DNA of 64,000 bases from JAAYXS01 sp043820985 (lineage in GTDB: Bacteria > Planctomycetota > Phycisphaerae > UBA1845 > Fen-1342). Every line of letters starts with the position of its first letter. The first letter of the stretch is position 1. A program made the translations under genes and the position numbers. The notes under the pieces are model-generated. The model had not been told where the DNA came from. It saw only the letters and a list, made by a program, of their open reading frames with translations, and searched no databases. Of the stretch, positions 14,728 to 23,956 are shown one piece after another. The stretch spans positions 1 to 64,000 of the forward strand of contig JBDRDH010000127.1 in assembly GCA_043820985.1 (NCBI GenBank), written 5' to 3'.

Positions 14728-15777
14728 ATGACGGATGCACGGAAGAAGCGTCTGACTGACTACGCCTCGTGTGCCGGGTGAGCGGGTAAGCTGCCGCAAG
14801 ACGGCATGGCGCAGGTACTGCGTCGTTTAACCCCGCAACGGCATCCGGATTTACTGGTGGGCGCGGATACGCTCGATGACGCCGGTGTGTTTCGGCTCAG
14901 TGCCGATCTCGCGCTCGTCCAGACGACGGATTTCTTCGCCCCGCTGGTGGATAATCCCTATGATTTCGGCCGGATCGCGGCGGCTAACGCCCTGTCTGAT
15001 GTGTACGCCATGGGGGGAAAGCCCATCACAGCGCTCAATCTGGTCGGTTTTCCCGATCAGGTTTTGTCCTACGATATTCTGGCGGAGATTCTACGTGGTG
15101 GCGCGGATGTGGTGGCCCAGGCCGGAGCGGTGATCGTGGGGGGCCATAGCGTACGCGACCACGAAGTGAAATACGGTCTGGCCATTACGGGGCTTGTCCA
15201 TCCGGATCATATTCTCACTAATGCCGGGGCGCGCCCCGGCGACCGCCTGGTGCTGACCAAACCGCTCGGCAGTGGCGTCTTGTGCAGCGCGGCCAAGGGC
15301 GAGTTGATATCAGAGTCAGAGTTGGCTGAAGCCATTAGCGTAATGACAGCCTTGAACAAACCTGGCTGCGAGGCGGCGTTGCGGGTGGGTGCCAAGGCCT
15401 GCACGGACATCACCGGCTTTGGCCTGATCGGACATGCCTTTGAAATGGCCGATGCCAGCGATGTGACCATCACCTTGCGGGCCAGTGCCGTACCGTTGAT
15501 GGAGCAAACCCTGGATCTTGCTTATCAAGGCATCATGACCCGCGCCGCCAAGACCGCGCTCCAGTTCCTCGGCACGCGCCTGTTAATCGAGGACGTCGAT
15601 GACGTCCTGGCCGATGTGCTGGCCGATGCGCAGACATCCGGCGGGATGTTCATCAGTGTCGCGGCCGAGCGTTGCGACGACCTGGTCGCGGCTTGTCAGG
15701 AAGCGGGCACCATCTGCGCCGCGGTAGTCGGCGAGGTCACCGAGTCAAGCCCGGTACGTGTGTATGTGACTGCCTGA
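14728..15777 (+). CDS. selD: Selenide, water dikinase with in-frame UGA (Sec)
   Basis: SelD makes selenophosphate from selenide and ATP. Conventional reading begins at ATG 14806, but the frame continues upstream through one UGA (14779-14781) to ATG 14728, which has GGGAG five bases before it. The added residues, MTDARKKRLTDYASCAG-U-AGKLP, align with the family motif (YxxCxGCxAK): UGA is exactly at the active-site Cys/Sec and Lys follows three residues later. The rest is typical: VGADTLDDAGVF, TTDFFAPLVDNPYDFGRIAAANALSD, VGGHSV and TDITGFGLIGH. The product would be 349 residues with Sec18. A short stem-loop follows the UGA. The inference is that the genome encodes selenocysteine machinery elsewhere. 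Confidence 0.9.
14792..14806 (+). promoter_or_regulatory. Candidate bacterial SECIS hairpin in selD
   Basis: TGCCG (14792-14796) pairs with CGGCA (14802-14806) around a five-base loop CAAGA. The stem starts 10 bases after the UGA and the loop lies 16-20 bases after it, in the range used by bacterial SECIS elements that bind SelB. The stem is short, so this is a candidate only. Confidence 0.4.
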
Positions 15778-15786
15778 GCAGGCCTG

Positions 15787-17019
15787 CTACGCACGAGCGG
15801 AGTCGGTGAACATCTTCAGGTAGCTGAGGTATCGCCGCAGGGTGATGGCACCGTTTTCCGCCGCTTTACGAACGGCACAGCCCTGCTCGTCCAGGTGCAG
15901 GCAATCCTTGAAACGGCAATGTGGCAAATGGGGTGCAAAGTCCGGGAAAAGGGCTTCCAACTGGGCCGGATCCATGTTCCAGAGTTCGAACATCCGAATT
16001 CCCGGCGTGTCGACCACATAGCCGCCGCTATCGAGCCGCAGCAATTGGGCATGGGAGGTGGTATGGCGGCCCTTCTGACTGATGCGACTGACATCGGCCA
16101 CTTTGAGTTTCAAACCCGGCTGAAGCTTGTTCAGCAGGGTACTCTTACCGACGCCGCTCTGGCCGGCTAAGACAGTGACGTGCTCGGCCAGCAAGTCGCG
16201 CAGCTCCTGGAGCCCCGCGCCGGTCTCCGCACTGGTGCAGACACAATGATACCCCAGGTGGCGCAACTCGTTTAGCACACTGCCAATGGTAATCGCCTGC
16301 TGCTGGACCTGATCTTGTGGATCGAAATCGTCAGGTGTGCCGTGTCTCTGGGTATAGATGAGCAGGTCTTCGGGATCGATGCCGGCATTGTCGGTTGCCA
16401 GATCCATCTTGTTGAAACAGACGAGAGGTTTGAGGCCGCCCTTATGGGCCGCTACCAGGTAACGGTCAATAAGATGTGGCTTCAGCCGGGGTTCCGCCAC
16501 GCTGGCAACGATCAACAACTGATCGGCGTTGGCCACGATGGCGTGTTGTCGGCCGCGGGTGTCGCGCCGGGACAATAGCGATTTGCGCCGCGCGACACGC
16601 TCGATCACGCCAATCGGCTGGCCGTCCGAGGATTTGGACTGGTCGGAAAACCAAACGCGGTCGCCAACGGTCACGGGTGACCGGTTATCGATCAGGAGGG
16701 TACGCAAGACTCGCCGGATGGTGCACTCCCAGATGCGGCCATCGTTATCGTCAATGAAACAGATCAGGCCGTGTACGGTCACCACCGTACCAGGTAGCCA
16801 GAGGTTTTCATCCACCAGCGTGGCGTCATCGGCCCCGAGAATAACCGTGCGCTTGCGTGAGAGTTCGCCCTTGGGACGCACGGACTCGCGCATGTCCGTG
16901 TCCTGGAGCTGGTCTTCTTCGGCATGGAACTGGCGCGTCCATTCATCGGAGCGGCGCCGCGTGGCCCGGTTAGGGCGGAAGCGGACGCGGGCCTTGCGAC
17001 CTGTGCGTTTTTTAGCCAT
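15787..17019 (-). CDS. rsgA: RsgA, ribosome small-subunit GTPase
   Basis: A circularly permuted GTPase that helps mature the 30S subunit. The 410-residue protein has a basic N-terminal extension (KKRTGRKARVRFRPNR), an OB-fold (residues about 75-150) and GTPase motifs in permuted order: G4 as NKMDL, G1 as GQSGVGKSTLL, G3 as DTPG. The zinc domain follows with CRFKDCLHLDEQGC. The extension is longer than in E. coli, and probably contacts rRNA. It is convergent with selD, with 9 bases between the stop codons. Confidence 0.94.
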   Translation of the reverse strand: MAKKRTGRKARVRFRPNRATRRRSDEWTRQFHAEEDQLQDTDMRESVRPKGELSRKRTVILGADDATLVDENLWLPGTVVTVHGLICFIDDNDGRIWECTIRRVLRTLLIDNRSPVTVGDRVWFSDQSKSSDGQPIGVIERVARRKSLLSRRDTRGRQHAIVANADQLLIVASVAEPRLKPHLIDRYLVAAHKGGLKPLVCFNKMDLATDNAGIDPEDLLIYTQRHGTPDDFDPQDQVQQQAITIGSVLNELRHLGYHCVCTSAETGAGLQELRDLLAEHVTVLAGQSGVGKSTLLNKLQPGLKLKVADVSRISQKGRHTTSHAQLLRLDSGGYVVDTPGIRMFELWNMDPAQLEALFPDFAPHLPHCRFKDCLHLDEQGCAVRKAAENGAITLRRYLSYLKMFTDSARA

Positions 17020-17078
17020 GGCACTATTCTAACACCGAGTGGCATGGGATTCAGGTCAATGTCTTGTGTCCGGATCTG

Positions 17079-17756
17079 TCAGTCTCCCCCGGTTGACTCG
17101 GGACTTTGCCGTGCGTAGCCCTGGTCTGGTTGAGATTTTGTGACAAATCTGTATCCCATTAAGCCGTATTGAGCCAGATTGAGTACGGCTAATACGGTCA
17201 CAAGCCACCATAGGCCGGGCAAGATGATGCCGAGTAGCCCAGGCAAATCAGGATAGAGCATGATCCCGACCACGGTCGCGACTTGCAGCGCGCGACACCA
17301 CTTGCCGAGCGCCGTAACCTGGCTGTATGGCCAACCCGTCCGGGCATAGATAACGAAAACACCCAGGGCAACAATGGCATCCTTGCCGATTATGACAATG
17401 GCGACCAGGATGGGCAGGCGCGCGCCCGGTACATGAGTCGCCTCGTGGCACATGAGGACGGCGGCCGTGGCGATCAGGAGGTAGTCAGCCACGGGGTCCA
17501 GCAGGACGCCGGCATATGACCGCTGGTTCAGACGCCGGGCCAGGTATCCATCGAGAACGTCACTGAGCAGCAGGATGGTGAACAGACCCAGGGCCGTCCA
17601 GCGCGCCTGCTCGCCGGTAACGGGGTGCTGGGTTTTGCTCAGGGCCAGGGCAAAGGGCACGATCACCACCATGCGGGCGAGGCTAACCAGGTTGGGCCAG
17701 GATAGATATTCCACAAATCCTACTCTGGAAATGTCGAAGCAGTGGGACCATGGCAA
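17079..17756 (-). CDS. CDP-alcohol phosphatidyltransferase (PgsA-like)
   Basis: A 225-residue integral membrane enzyme that transfers a phosphatidyl group from CDP-diacylglycerol to an alcohol. The full catalytic motif DG-x2-AR-x8-G-x3-D-x3-D is present in DVLDGYLARR followed by AGVLLDPVADY. Several membrane segments follow. The start PNLVSLARMV resembles PgsA (glycerol-3-phosphate as acceptor), but acceptor specificity cannot be read from sequence. The start is uncertain: ATG 17756 or GTG 17714, which begins VEYLSWPN. The gene upstream on the other strand is cardiolipin synthase, whose substrate PG would come from such an enzyme. Confidence 0.85.
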   Translation of the reverse strand: MPWSHCFDISRVGFVEYLSWPNLVSLARMVVIVPFALALSKTQHPVTGEQARWTALGLFTILLLSDVLDGYLARRLNQRSYAGVLLDPVADYLLIATAAVLMCHEATHVPGARLPILVAIVIIGKDAIVALGVFVIYARTGWPYSQVTALGKWCRALQVATVVGIMLYPDLPGLLGIILPGLWWLVTVLAVLNLAQYGLMGYRFVTKSQPDQGYARQSPESTGGD

Positions 17757-18044
17757 TAAGCCGGCACCACCGTGATCATCTCATTCTTACGCGCGACTCG
17801 CCTGCGGGACGCGGTAGATCAGTTTCTTACAACACTGTGCGAGCAAACAGGATTCACAAAGTCCAGCCAGGTCAACAATCCACAGGCGGACGAATCAACG
17901 TGATGGGCCACAGTATGGCGATGGTGGAGCCTGCAATCAAGGCCGAATGCGAATGTCAATCGATCTTCAGCGGTACATTACGAAACGCACCGAGGCTGCG
18001 CGGAGGGCGTTGACACCCAGAACCCGACCGCTGACACTGACGGC

Positions 18045-19481
18045 ATGGCTCTCGTCTGGACGATTGCGCTCACGGCCAATTATGTGCTCGTGCCGTTCAT
18101 GATTGCCTCGGTGCTCCGGCGGCGTAAGGAGCCGATGGCGATGCTGGCCTGGATATTGGGTATTGTTTTCATTCCCTTTATCGGCATGTTGCTCTACTGG
18201 CTGATGGGCTCGAATCTGGTAGTGCGCCGGGCGCGTCGCCGACGGCAGCGCGTCGCCCATTTGATTTCACGCATTGAATCCTGGACCCATCAGCAGCTTG
18301 ACATCGATCGTGCCGGCCATGAATTGCCCCGGGACCTGGTCAGTGTAGCGCGGCTGGGCAAGCGACTAAGTGGGATGCCGGCCACCGCGGGCAATGAGGT
18401 GCGTGTTTACCAGGAGTCGAACGAGACCTACGGCGCCCTGGAACAAGCCATCAGTGGCGCGCGACATCACATCCACCTGGAGTATTACATCTGGCAGCCG
18501 GATGCGACCGGGTATGCGCTGCGGGACCTGGTGGTCGAGAAAGCCGGTGCCGGTGTCCAATGCCGGTTGCTGCTTGATTCAATTGGTTGCTGGCGGCTGG
18601 GGCGGCGTTTTACGGAGCCATTGGCGGCCGCCGGTGTGCAACTGGCCTTCTTCCTGCCGTTGCGTTCGTTCCGCTGGCAGATCAGCCCACACCTGCGGAA
18701 TCATCGCAAGATTGCCGTGGTTGATGGTCAGGTGGCTTTCATGGGCAGCCAGAATATCGGCGACGAATATCGCGGGCGCTTGCGGAAGCTGAGCCCGTGG
18801 TATGACACGCACATCCGGGTAAATGGTCCGGCGGCACTCTTCCTCCAACGGACCTTCGCCGAGGACTGGCTCTTCGCGACGCGAGAGGATCTAGCCGGCG
18901 AGGAGTACTTCAGTAAGCCGGAACTGGTGGGCGACTCAATCATGCAGATCCTGCCGACCGGTCCTGACCAGAATGTGAGCCCGTTGGAGCAGATCGTCTT
19001 TGCCGCCGTGTCTTCGGCGCAGGGATCCATTCGCATCACCACGCCGTACTTCGTGCCGTCGCCGGGTTTGCGGATGGCTCTCGTGCACGCGGCCAGTCGG
19101 GGTGTCCGCGTGGAGCTGTTACTACCGACACGGAGTGATTCGACGATCATGCTCTGGGCCGGCCGCAGCTTCTATGCCGAGCTGCTGGAAGCCGGGGTGC
19201 GCGTATATGAGTATGACCAGGGCGTGCTACACTCGAAGATCGTGACCGTGGATGAGCGCTGGTGCATGCTGGGCTCGGCCAACATGGATGTACGCAGCTT
19301 CAGGTTGAACTTTGAGATCACCGCGCTGATATACGATCCGCGCGTGGCTCGGGAATTGTCCGACTCGATCGGACGTTTCCGCGATCGGGCCCGGGCTATC
19401 CGACTGGGCGACGTGCGTCAGCGGCGAGTGCACCAGCAACTGGCCGAAGGGACGGCCCGGCTGCTGACCCCATTGTTGTAG
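18045..19481 (+). CDS. cls: Cardiolipin synthase (phospholipase D type)
   Basis: A 478-residue membrane enzyme that condenses two phosphatidylglycerols to cardiolipin. Two N-terminal membrane segments (about residues 5-22 and 32-53, separated by RRRKEP) precede two HKD motifs: NHRKIAVVDGQVAFMGSQN and LHSKIVTVDERWCMLGSAN. TTPYFVPS is another family landmark. The length and order match bacterial Cls. It is divergent from the PgsA-like gene, and a two-way terminator separates it from the flagellin gene. Confidence 0.93.
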   Translation: MALVWTIALTANYVLVPFMIASVLRRRKEPMAMLAWILGIVFIPFIGMLLYWLMGSNLVVRRARRRRQRVAHLISRIESWTHQQLDIDRAGHELPRDLVSVARLGKRLSGMPATAGNEVRVYQESNETYGALEQAISGARHHIHLEYYIWQPDATGYALRDLVVEKAGAGVQCRLLLDSIGCWRLGRRFTEPLAAAGVQLAFFLPLRSFRWQISPHLRNHRKIAVVDGQVAFMGSQNIGDEYRGRLRKLSPWYDTHIRVNGPAALFLQRTFAEDWLFATREDLAGEEYFSKPELVGDSIMQILPTGPDQNVSPLEQIVFAAVSSAQGSIRITTPYFVPSPGLRMALVHAASRGVRVELLLPTRSDSTIMLWAGRSFYAELLEAGVRVYEYDQGVLHSKIVTVDERWCMLGSANMDVRSFRLNFEITALIYDPRVARELSDSIGRFRDRARAIRLGDVRQRRVHQQLAEGTARLLTPLL

Positions 19482-19496
19482 GATGATGATAGCAAA

Positions 19497-19525
19497 GAGG
19501 GCGACGCGCCTAACGCGTCGCCCTC
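19497..19525. terminator. Bidirectional terminator between cls and flagellin
   Basis: Perfect 12-base arms GAGGGCGACGCG (19497-19508) and CGCGTCGCCCTC (19514-19525) with loop CCTAA. It lies between two convergent genes (stop at 19481 and stop at 19551). Flanking T-runs are poor, but the stem is strong. Confidence 0.75.
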
Positions 19526-19550
19526 GAGGGCTGCTGTTGGGGTAGGAGGA

Positions 19551-21011
19551 TTAACTGAGCAGCGCCAGCACATTCTGGGGCTGGGCGTTAGCCAGTCTCA
19601 ACGTGTTGGTCGCGGTCTGCACGAGAATCTGCGCCCGGGTCATGTTGCTGGTCTCGGAAGCGAAGTCCGTTTCGCGGATCGTGGACTCGGCGGCGGCCGT
19701 GTTCTCAAAGGTAATCTGCAGCGAGTTGGCGGTGCTTTGCAGGGTATTCTTCTGGAAAGCGCCTAAACGCCCACGCAACTGTGATACGTGGTCCTGCGCC
19801 GCACGAATAATGTTCTGAGCGTTAACATAGTTCCTGGTGTTTAAGGCGTTTATCTGCCCCGTGGCGAGCGATGAGAGGTAGCCGGAGCTCGAGTCTCCCA
19901 AAGAGCCCGTGTCGACCGCCTGAATACCGAGGCTCTCCATTCCAGAGAGCGAGACGGTGGGCGAGAGCATGAAGTTAGCTCCGCCGCCGGTGATGTAGAA
20001 GGTTTGGGAGCTGTTCAGACTACCATCGCGGGTACCGAAAGCGGCCTTCAAATCGATATCCACGCTGAGGGCCTGGCTGCGCATGCTGGCGCGTAGGCCA
20101 TCGGTGATAGCCGTGACACCATTAATCGAGACGGAGGCATCCTGGCCATTATCCCGGCCATCGCCCTGATCGCCGGCACTCAGGTTGGTCGCGAATCCAG
20201 TGCCACCATCAGTTAGCACCTGTACCGAGACAAACTCCGAGGAGCCGTAGTTACTGCTATTCAGAACCAGCGTATCTGTCCCCCCGGTGCTGGCGAAAGC
20301 GGAGACGCCGGTGAGATCGGTTGCCTGGTTAATGGCCGCGGCCATATCTGTGATGGTTGTTCCCGAACTGAAGGTTAGTGTTTCGGTTCCCCGGTTTCCG
20401 GCGACCTGGATGGTCACGGTGCCGTTCTGAACCTCGCTGCCGGTCCAGGTGAGCTGTCCGAGCTGGGCGGAACCAGTAACCTCAACGGTAACCGTCCGAT
20501 AACTATCGTTTGGTAGGCGGGCCGCATTGATTTCAACGTTCTGGAAATAATTGCTGGCGGCCGTTACACCGGAGGTGGTGTAAGCCAGATCGCCACTGAG
20601 TAATTTACTACCCTGGAATTCAGTGTTACTGGCGATGCGATTGATGGACGTCAAAATGGCGTCGATCTGCAACTGGTTGGCGTTGCGTTCGTCCTGGCTG
20701 ATACCGGCCTCGTTGGCGCTGCGATCGACCAGATCTTCCAGCTCGATCAACAAGGAGTTGATCTCCACCAGACCACCCTCCGCGGATCCCACGACGTTAT
20801 TGGCGCGAGATATGTTGGTGATTGCCGCTTGTATGGCAGTTTTTTCGGCGCGGAGATTCTCCGACGCGATCAAACCAGCGGGATCATCCCTGCCGGTGTT
20901 GATCCGGTAACCGGTGCTCAAGCGGAACAGGGAGTTGTTCATCGCGGCGTTCTGCTTGGTCAGTACGCGTTGCGCTACCAGCGACGGGATGTTTGTGTTA
21001 ATGCGGCTCAT
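19551..21011 (-). CDS. Flagellin 1
   Basis: A 486-residue flagellin, the filament subunit. The N-terminal D0/D1 helices are classic: MSRINTNIPSLVAQRVL, then SLFRLSTGYRINTGRDDPAG and SSLLI-type heptads. The C-terminal D0/D1 ends AQILVQTATNTLRLANAQ and NVLALLS. The central 200 residues are the variable, surface-exposed region, here beta-rich with Thr/Gly/Ser. It shares this plan with flagellin 2 just upstream but is clearly diverged in the centre. The leader contains a GGAGG just before the ATG, overlapping a possible CsrA target. Confidence 0.95.
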   Translation of the reverse strand: MSRINTNIPSLVAQRVLTKQNAAMNNSLFRLSTGYRINTGRDDPAGLIASENLRAEKTAIQAAITNISRANNVVGSAEGGLVEINSLLIELEDLVDRSANEAGISQDERNANQLQIDAILTSINRIASNTEFQGSKLLSGDLAYTTSGVTAASNYFQNVEINAARLPNDSYRTVTVEVTGSAQLGQLTWTGSEVQNGTVTIQVAGNRGTETLTFSSGTTITDMAAAINQATDLTGVSAFASTGGTDTLVLNSSNYGSSEFVSVQVLTDGGTGFATNLSAGDQGDGRDNGQDASVSINGVTAITDGLRASMRSQALSVDIDLKAAFGTRDGSLNSSQTFYITGGGANFMLSPTVSLSGMESLGIQAVDTGSLGDSSSGYLSSLATGQINALNTRNYVNAQNIIRAAQDHVSQLRGRLGAFQKNTLQSTANSLQITFENTAAAESTIRETDFASETSNMTRAQILVQTATNTLRLANAQPQNVLALLS

Positions 21012-21061
21012 GGACAGCGCCTCCAGGGGCGAAATGGCGATCCTTTGCAGGGCTCTACTGC

Positions 21062-21092
21062 GAATCGCCTCCGACTTCCAGCATTATTGAGC
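21062..21092 (-). promoter_or_regulatory. Flagellin 1 candidate sigma-28-like promoter
   Basis: On the minus strand GCTCAATAA, then 16 bases, then CGATTC. It shares the first nine bases and the CGAT with the flagellin 2 upstream region, which otherwise differs. Confidence 0.28.
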
Positions 21093-21196
21093 CTGCCGGC
21101 CTGGTTGGCCGACCTTCCCTTGCCTATTGGACAGTGAGGGAATCGTCCCGTCCGAGGGGGGGCTTTAGTAAAACACGTGAGGTCGGCGGGTCACAT

Positions 21197-21233
21197 GGCT
21201 CCGGGAGCGGGAAGAGCACCCGCTCCCGGAGCC
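21197..21233 (-). terminator. Strong hairpin after flagellin 2
   Basis: Perfect 15-base arms (21197-21211, GGCTCCGGGAGCGGG; 21219-21233) with loop AAGAGCA. It is 60 bases 3' of the flagellin 2 stop codon and upstream of flagellin 1. There is no T-run, so it may terminate or stabilise the flagellin 2 mRNA. Confidence 0.65.
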
Positions 21234-21293
21234 CGCCGGCGATTAGGCCGCGGGATCACTACTGGTTATCAGTCCTTGGCGGGTTTTAGTGGA

Positions 21294-22724
21294 CTATCCA
21301 CTCAGCAGTTGTAGTACTAATTGCGGCGTCTGGTTCGCGAGGCTCAAGGCGGCGGTACTGGCATTAGCGAGCACCTGGTTCCGGGCCAATTGCGAGGTTT
21401 CGTACGCGAAGTCAGCGTCGCGAATACTCGATTCGGATGACATCAGATTTTCCATGGTGATACTTAACTGGTCAATGTTGGTATCGAGTGTGTTCTTCTC
21501 AAAGGCCCCCAGACGCCCCCGGAGTACCGAGACCTGTTCGATGGCTTCATCCACGATCTTAGAGGCTTCGGCGAAGTGTCCGGAGACCAGCGAATAATCG
21601 CTACCGGTCACGATTTGTGACAAGTAGCCGACAGAACTGTTGCCTAACCGCGAGGCCGCGACCGACTGAACACCGATGTTGACCTGCAAGTTAGTGGTGA
21701 CGTGCGCTCCGATTTGGTAGAGCGCGCCGCCGGCGGTAATGGCAAAGGAAGTTTGCCCCAGGCCGAAGTCACTGGCCAAGGCCAGATCCACGTCCAGGGT
21801 GGCCGTCTTGAGTCGCAGCAGATTGCCATCCCCAGTGCTGCGCGTCCCGTTGATGGTGGCGGTGGCGTCACGGCCTTCGTCGCGCTGGACATCTTCGTTA
21901 TCGGCATTGGTCAGGTCGAAGGAACCGCCCCCGGGCAGCCGTTGCACGGACACGAACTGAGAACTACCCAGGCCGGTGCTCTTCATGACGAAACCGGAGG
22001 TGGGATTGGCCGATAACTCGGCGATAACTCCGGTGGAATCACTGATGGCGTTGATGGCTGACACGACACTGGCAGCGGTCGCGCCGGCGATGAAGGAGAG
22101 CGTGGTGACACCCGCGTTACCCTGGATCTCGATGGTGACCTCGCTCGGCACGGTACCGTCACGGTAGTACAATTCAGCCGGCTGGGCGGACTGGGTGACT
22201 TCGACGTTGACCGGGATGTAGTCCCGCGAGCCGAACTGTGCGCTCTTGATATTGAGGGCCGCGATCTGTGTATCGGACACCCCACTGGTAATGTAGTCGA
22301 GCGAGCCATTGAGCAGATGTCGCCCGGCAAAGGTGGTGCTATTGGCGATCCGGGTGATGCTGGCAATCGCGGAGTCAATCTGCAATTGATTGGCGCGGAT
22401 TTCCTCATCGGAGAATCCGCCCTCGTTGGCGGCTTCAACGATCTTGCCCTGGATATCGCGCAGCAAGGCGGCGACTTCGTCGAGGGCACCTTCCGTGGTG
22501 GAAATAATCAGGCTGGCGCGCTGCGTATTAGAGATTGCCTGACTGACGGCGGCGGTTTCCGAACGCAGACGCTCGGAGACAATCAGGCCGGCGGGATCAT
22601 CCTTGCCATGGTTGATCCGCAGGCCGGTCGCCAGTCGCTCCAACGTGCCATTGAGACTTTTGTACGAGTTGTTGAGGTTTCGCTGGGCAATCAGCGCGCC
22701 CACATTGGTGTTAATTCGAGCCAT
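21294..22724 (-). CDS. Flagellin 2
   Basis: A 476-residue flagellin. N-terminal D0/D1: MARINTNVGALIAQRNL, LATGLRINHGKDDPAG, then RANQLQIDSAIASI. C-terminal: LRGRLGAFEKNTLDTN and the end LANQTPQLVLQLLSG. The centre is a Gly/Thr/Ser-rich beta region. A strong ribosome binding site AAGGAGG lies in the leader. It is directly downstream of csrA (90 bases), the same order as in Bacillus, which suggests translational control by CsrA. Confidence 0.95.
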   Translation of the reverse strand: MARINTNVGALIAQRNLNNSYKSLNGTLERLATGLRINHGKDDPAGLIVSERLRSETAAVSQAISNTQRASLIISTTEGALDEVAALLRDIQGKIVEAANEGGFSDEEIRANQLQIDSAIASITRIANSTTFAGRHLLNGSLDYITSGVSDTQIAALNIKSAQFGSRDYIPVNVEVTQSAQPAELYYRDGTVPSEVTIEIQGNAGVTTLSFIAGATAASVVSAINAISDSTGVIAELSANPTSGFVMKSTGLGSSQFVSVQRLPGGGSFDLTNADNEDVQRDEGRDATATINGTRSTGDGNLLRLKTATLDVDLALASDFGLGQTSFAITAGGALYQIGAHVTTNLQVNIGVQSVAASRLGNSSVGYLSQIVTGSDYSLVSGHFAEASKIVDEAIEQVSVLRGRLGAFEKNTLDTNIDQLSITMENLMSSESSIRDADFAYETSQLARNQVLANASTAALSLANQTPQLVLQLLSG

Positions 22725-22751
22725 TGGCCATCCTCCTTGAACGGTTCGTGG

Positions 22752-22781
22752 CTATCGAGAATCGAATGAAAGTTATTGAGC
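22752..22781 (-). promoter_or_regulatory. Flagellin 2 candidate sigma-28-like promoter
   Basis: On the minus strand GCTCAATAA is followed after 15 bases by CGATAG. The flagellar sigma-28 consensus is TAAA-N15-GCCGATAA, so CGATA fits and the -35 only partly. A near copy lies before flagellin 1. Confidence 0.3.
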
Positions 22782-22814
22782 AGGGTGTGTAACCAGTGTA
22801 CAGAACGCCGATAC

Positions 22815-23060
22815 CTAGCGGCCGGGGCGGCCGTGGGTGCGTGGAGGAGCAGCTACCTTGGCGAGATCCTCGGTACTGACTCCCGCCGCCTTGCGGTTTT
22901 CGCGTTGGATGGCGTCGTATACTTCCTTGCGGTGAACGGATATCTCGGTGGGGGCTACAATTCCCAGCCGCACTTTGTCCCCCCGAATATCGACGACCGT
23001 GATTTGCACGTTGTCGCCGATAATAATTGATTCGTCTCGTTGTCTTGAGAGCACCAACAT
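22815..23060 (-). CDS. csrA: CsrA translational regulator
   Basis: An 81-residue RNA-binding dimer that represses translation by binding GGA motifs near ribosome binding sites. The start MLVLSRQRDESIIIGDN and VRLGIVAPTEISVHRKEVY are diagnostic; the RNA-binding residues VHRKE are present. The C-terminal 20 residues are a variable Ala/Arg/Pro tail. GGAAGGAG precedes the ATG. It sits between fliW and flagellin, the arrangement of the FliW-CsrA-flagellin switch. Confidence 0.96.
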   Translation of the reverse strand: MLVLSRQRDESIIIGDNVQITVVDIRGDKVRLGIVAPTEISVHRKEVYDAIQRENRKAAGVSTEDLAKVAAPPRTHGRPGR

Positions 23061-23274
23061 CCGCGGCTCCTTCCTGGATTATGCCGATGCCTGGTTTGTC
23101 AACAGGTGCCGGTTTCATAGTGAAGGGCACCCGACTAATGCACGCCGTCTGGTTAGCCTGTCGTGCCAGCGCGCGGGACCACAACGGCCTGTCCGAAATC
23201 CGTCGGGCCGCGGGTGGGCGTGTTTTCATTATAACCAACCTGGCGTACATGGCACCACTTCCGTTACATGTTTC

Positions 23275-23724
23275 CTAGGCCGTGCGCGAGACAGCCGGCG
23301 TCACGTCCGTGGTAATGAGCGGATGACGCGTGCTGTAGCGCTTGTCAGCCAGGACCAATTGCTTGCCCAGGAGCGACCGGGCCCCAATGACCAGCGGTCC
23401 CAATAGATTCGCCGTGAGCTTGTCGGCGACCTTGTTGACAATCACCAGCACCTGGCAGTCAGTCAGGTCTGACAACCGCAGGCTGGCGACGTCCCCGGCC
23501 CGGATCGGCACCTGGTAATCCGGTATGAAGGCCAGGGGATCGCAGACGACAAACGCCAACTGCGGATCATCCACTGATTGCAACCAGAAAAATACCGGGT
23601 CCGGCGATGTTTGGATCAGGGCGTAACGCCGCTGCTCGTGAAAACCGAGCAGCCCGTCATAGAAGTCAATGATCCGTTCCTCGTTCACTTCCAGTGGTCC
23701 AAAACGTTGTGTCTCGATGAGCAT
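23275..23724 (-). CDS. fliW: FliW flagellar assembly factor
   Basis: A 149-residue FliW. It binds CsrA and flagellin alternately; when flagellin accumulates, FliW is sequestered and CsrA represses flagellin translation. Seen here: MLIETQRFGPLEVNEERIIDF, GLLGFHEQRRYALI, FFWLQSVDDPQLAFVV and a C-terminal LGPLVI...ARSLLGKQLVL. I chose ATG 23724 because homologues start there; an open frame extends to 23898 but adds residues without family resemblance. It is the gene between flgL and csrA. Confidence 0.93.
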   Translation of the reverse strand: MLIETQRFGPLEVNEERIIDFYDGLLGFHEQRRYALIQTSPDPVFFWLQSVDDPQLAFVVCDPLAFIPDYQVPIRAGDVASLRLSDLTDCQVLVIVNKVADKLTANLLGPLVIGARSLLGKQLVLADKRYSTRHPLITTDVTPAVSRTA

Positions 23725-23956
23725 TCTCTTGCTCCCTTGGCTCTTAAGTACCCAGTTCCAGTATGCCCAACGGGCGGATTGGCCACCGTGGGCCAACGTC
23801 ACCACGTTCCGCCGTTGGGTCGGGCTCTCCGACCGCCCAACTCGCGTCCTGCGAGTCACTGGGGGTTGCGCCGACCGAGCCAGCGTGGCCGTTCGCAACC
23901 GGTTGTCGACGCTGTCTATCCTCCAAGTGGCCCCTTGCGGGCCAAATCCGTCGTCA

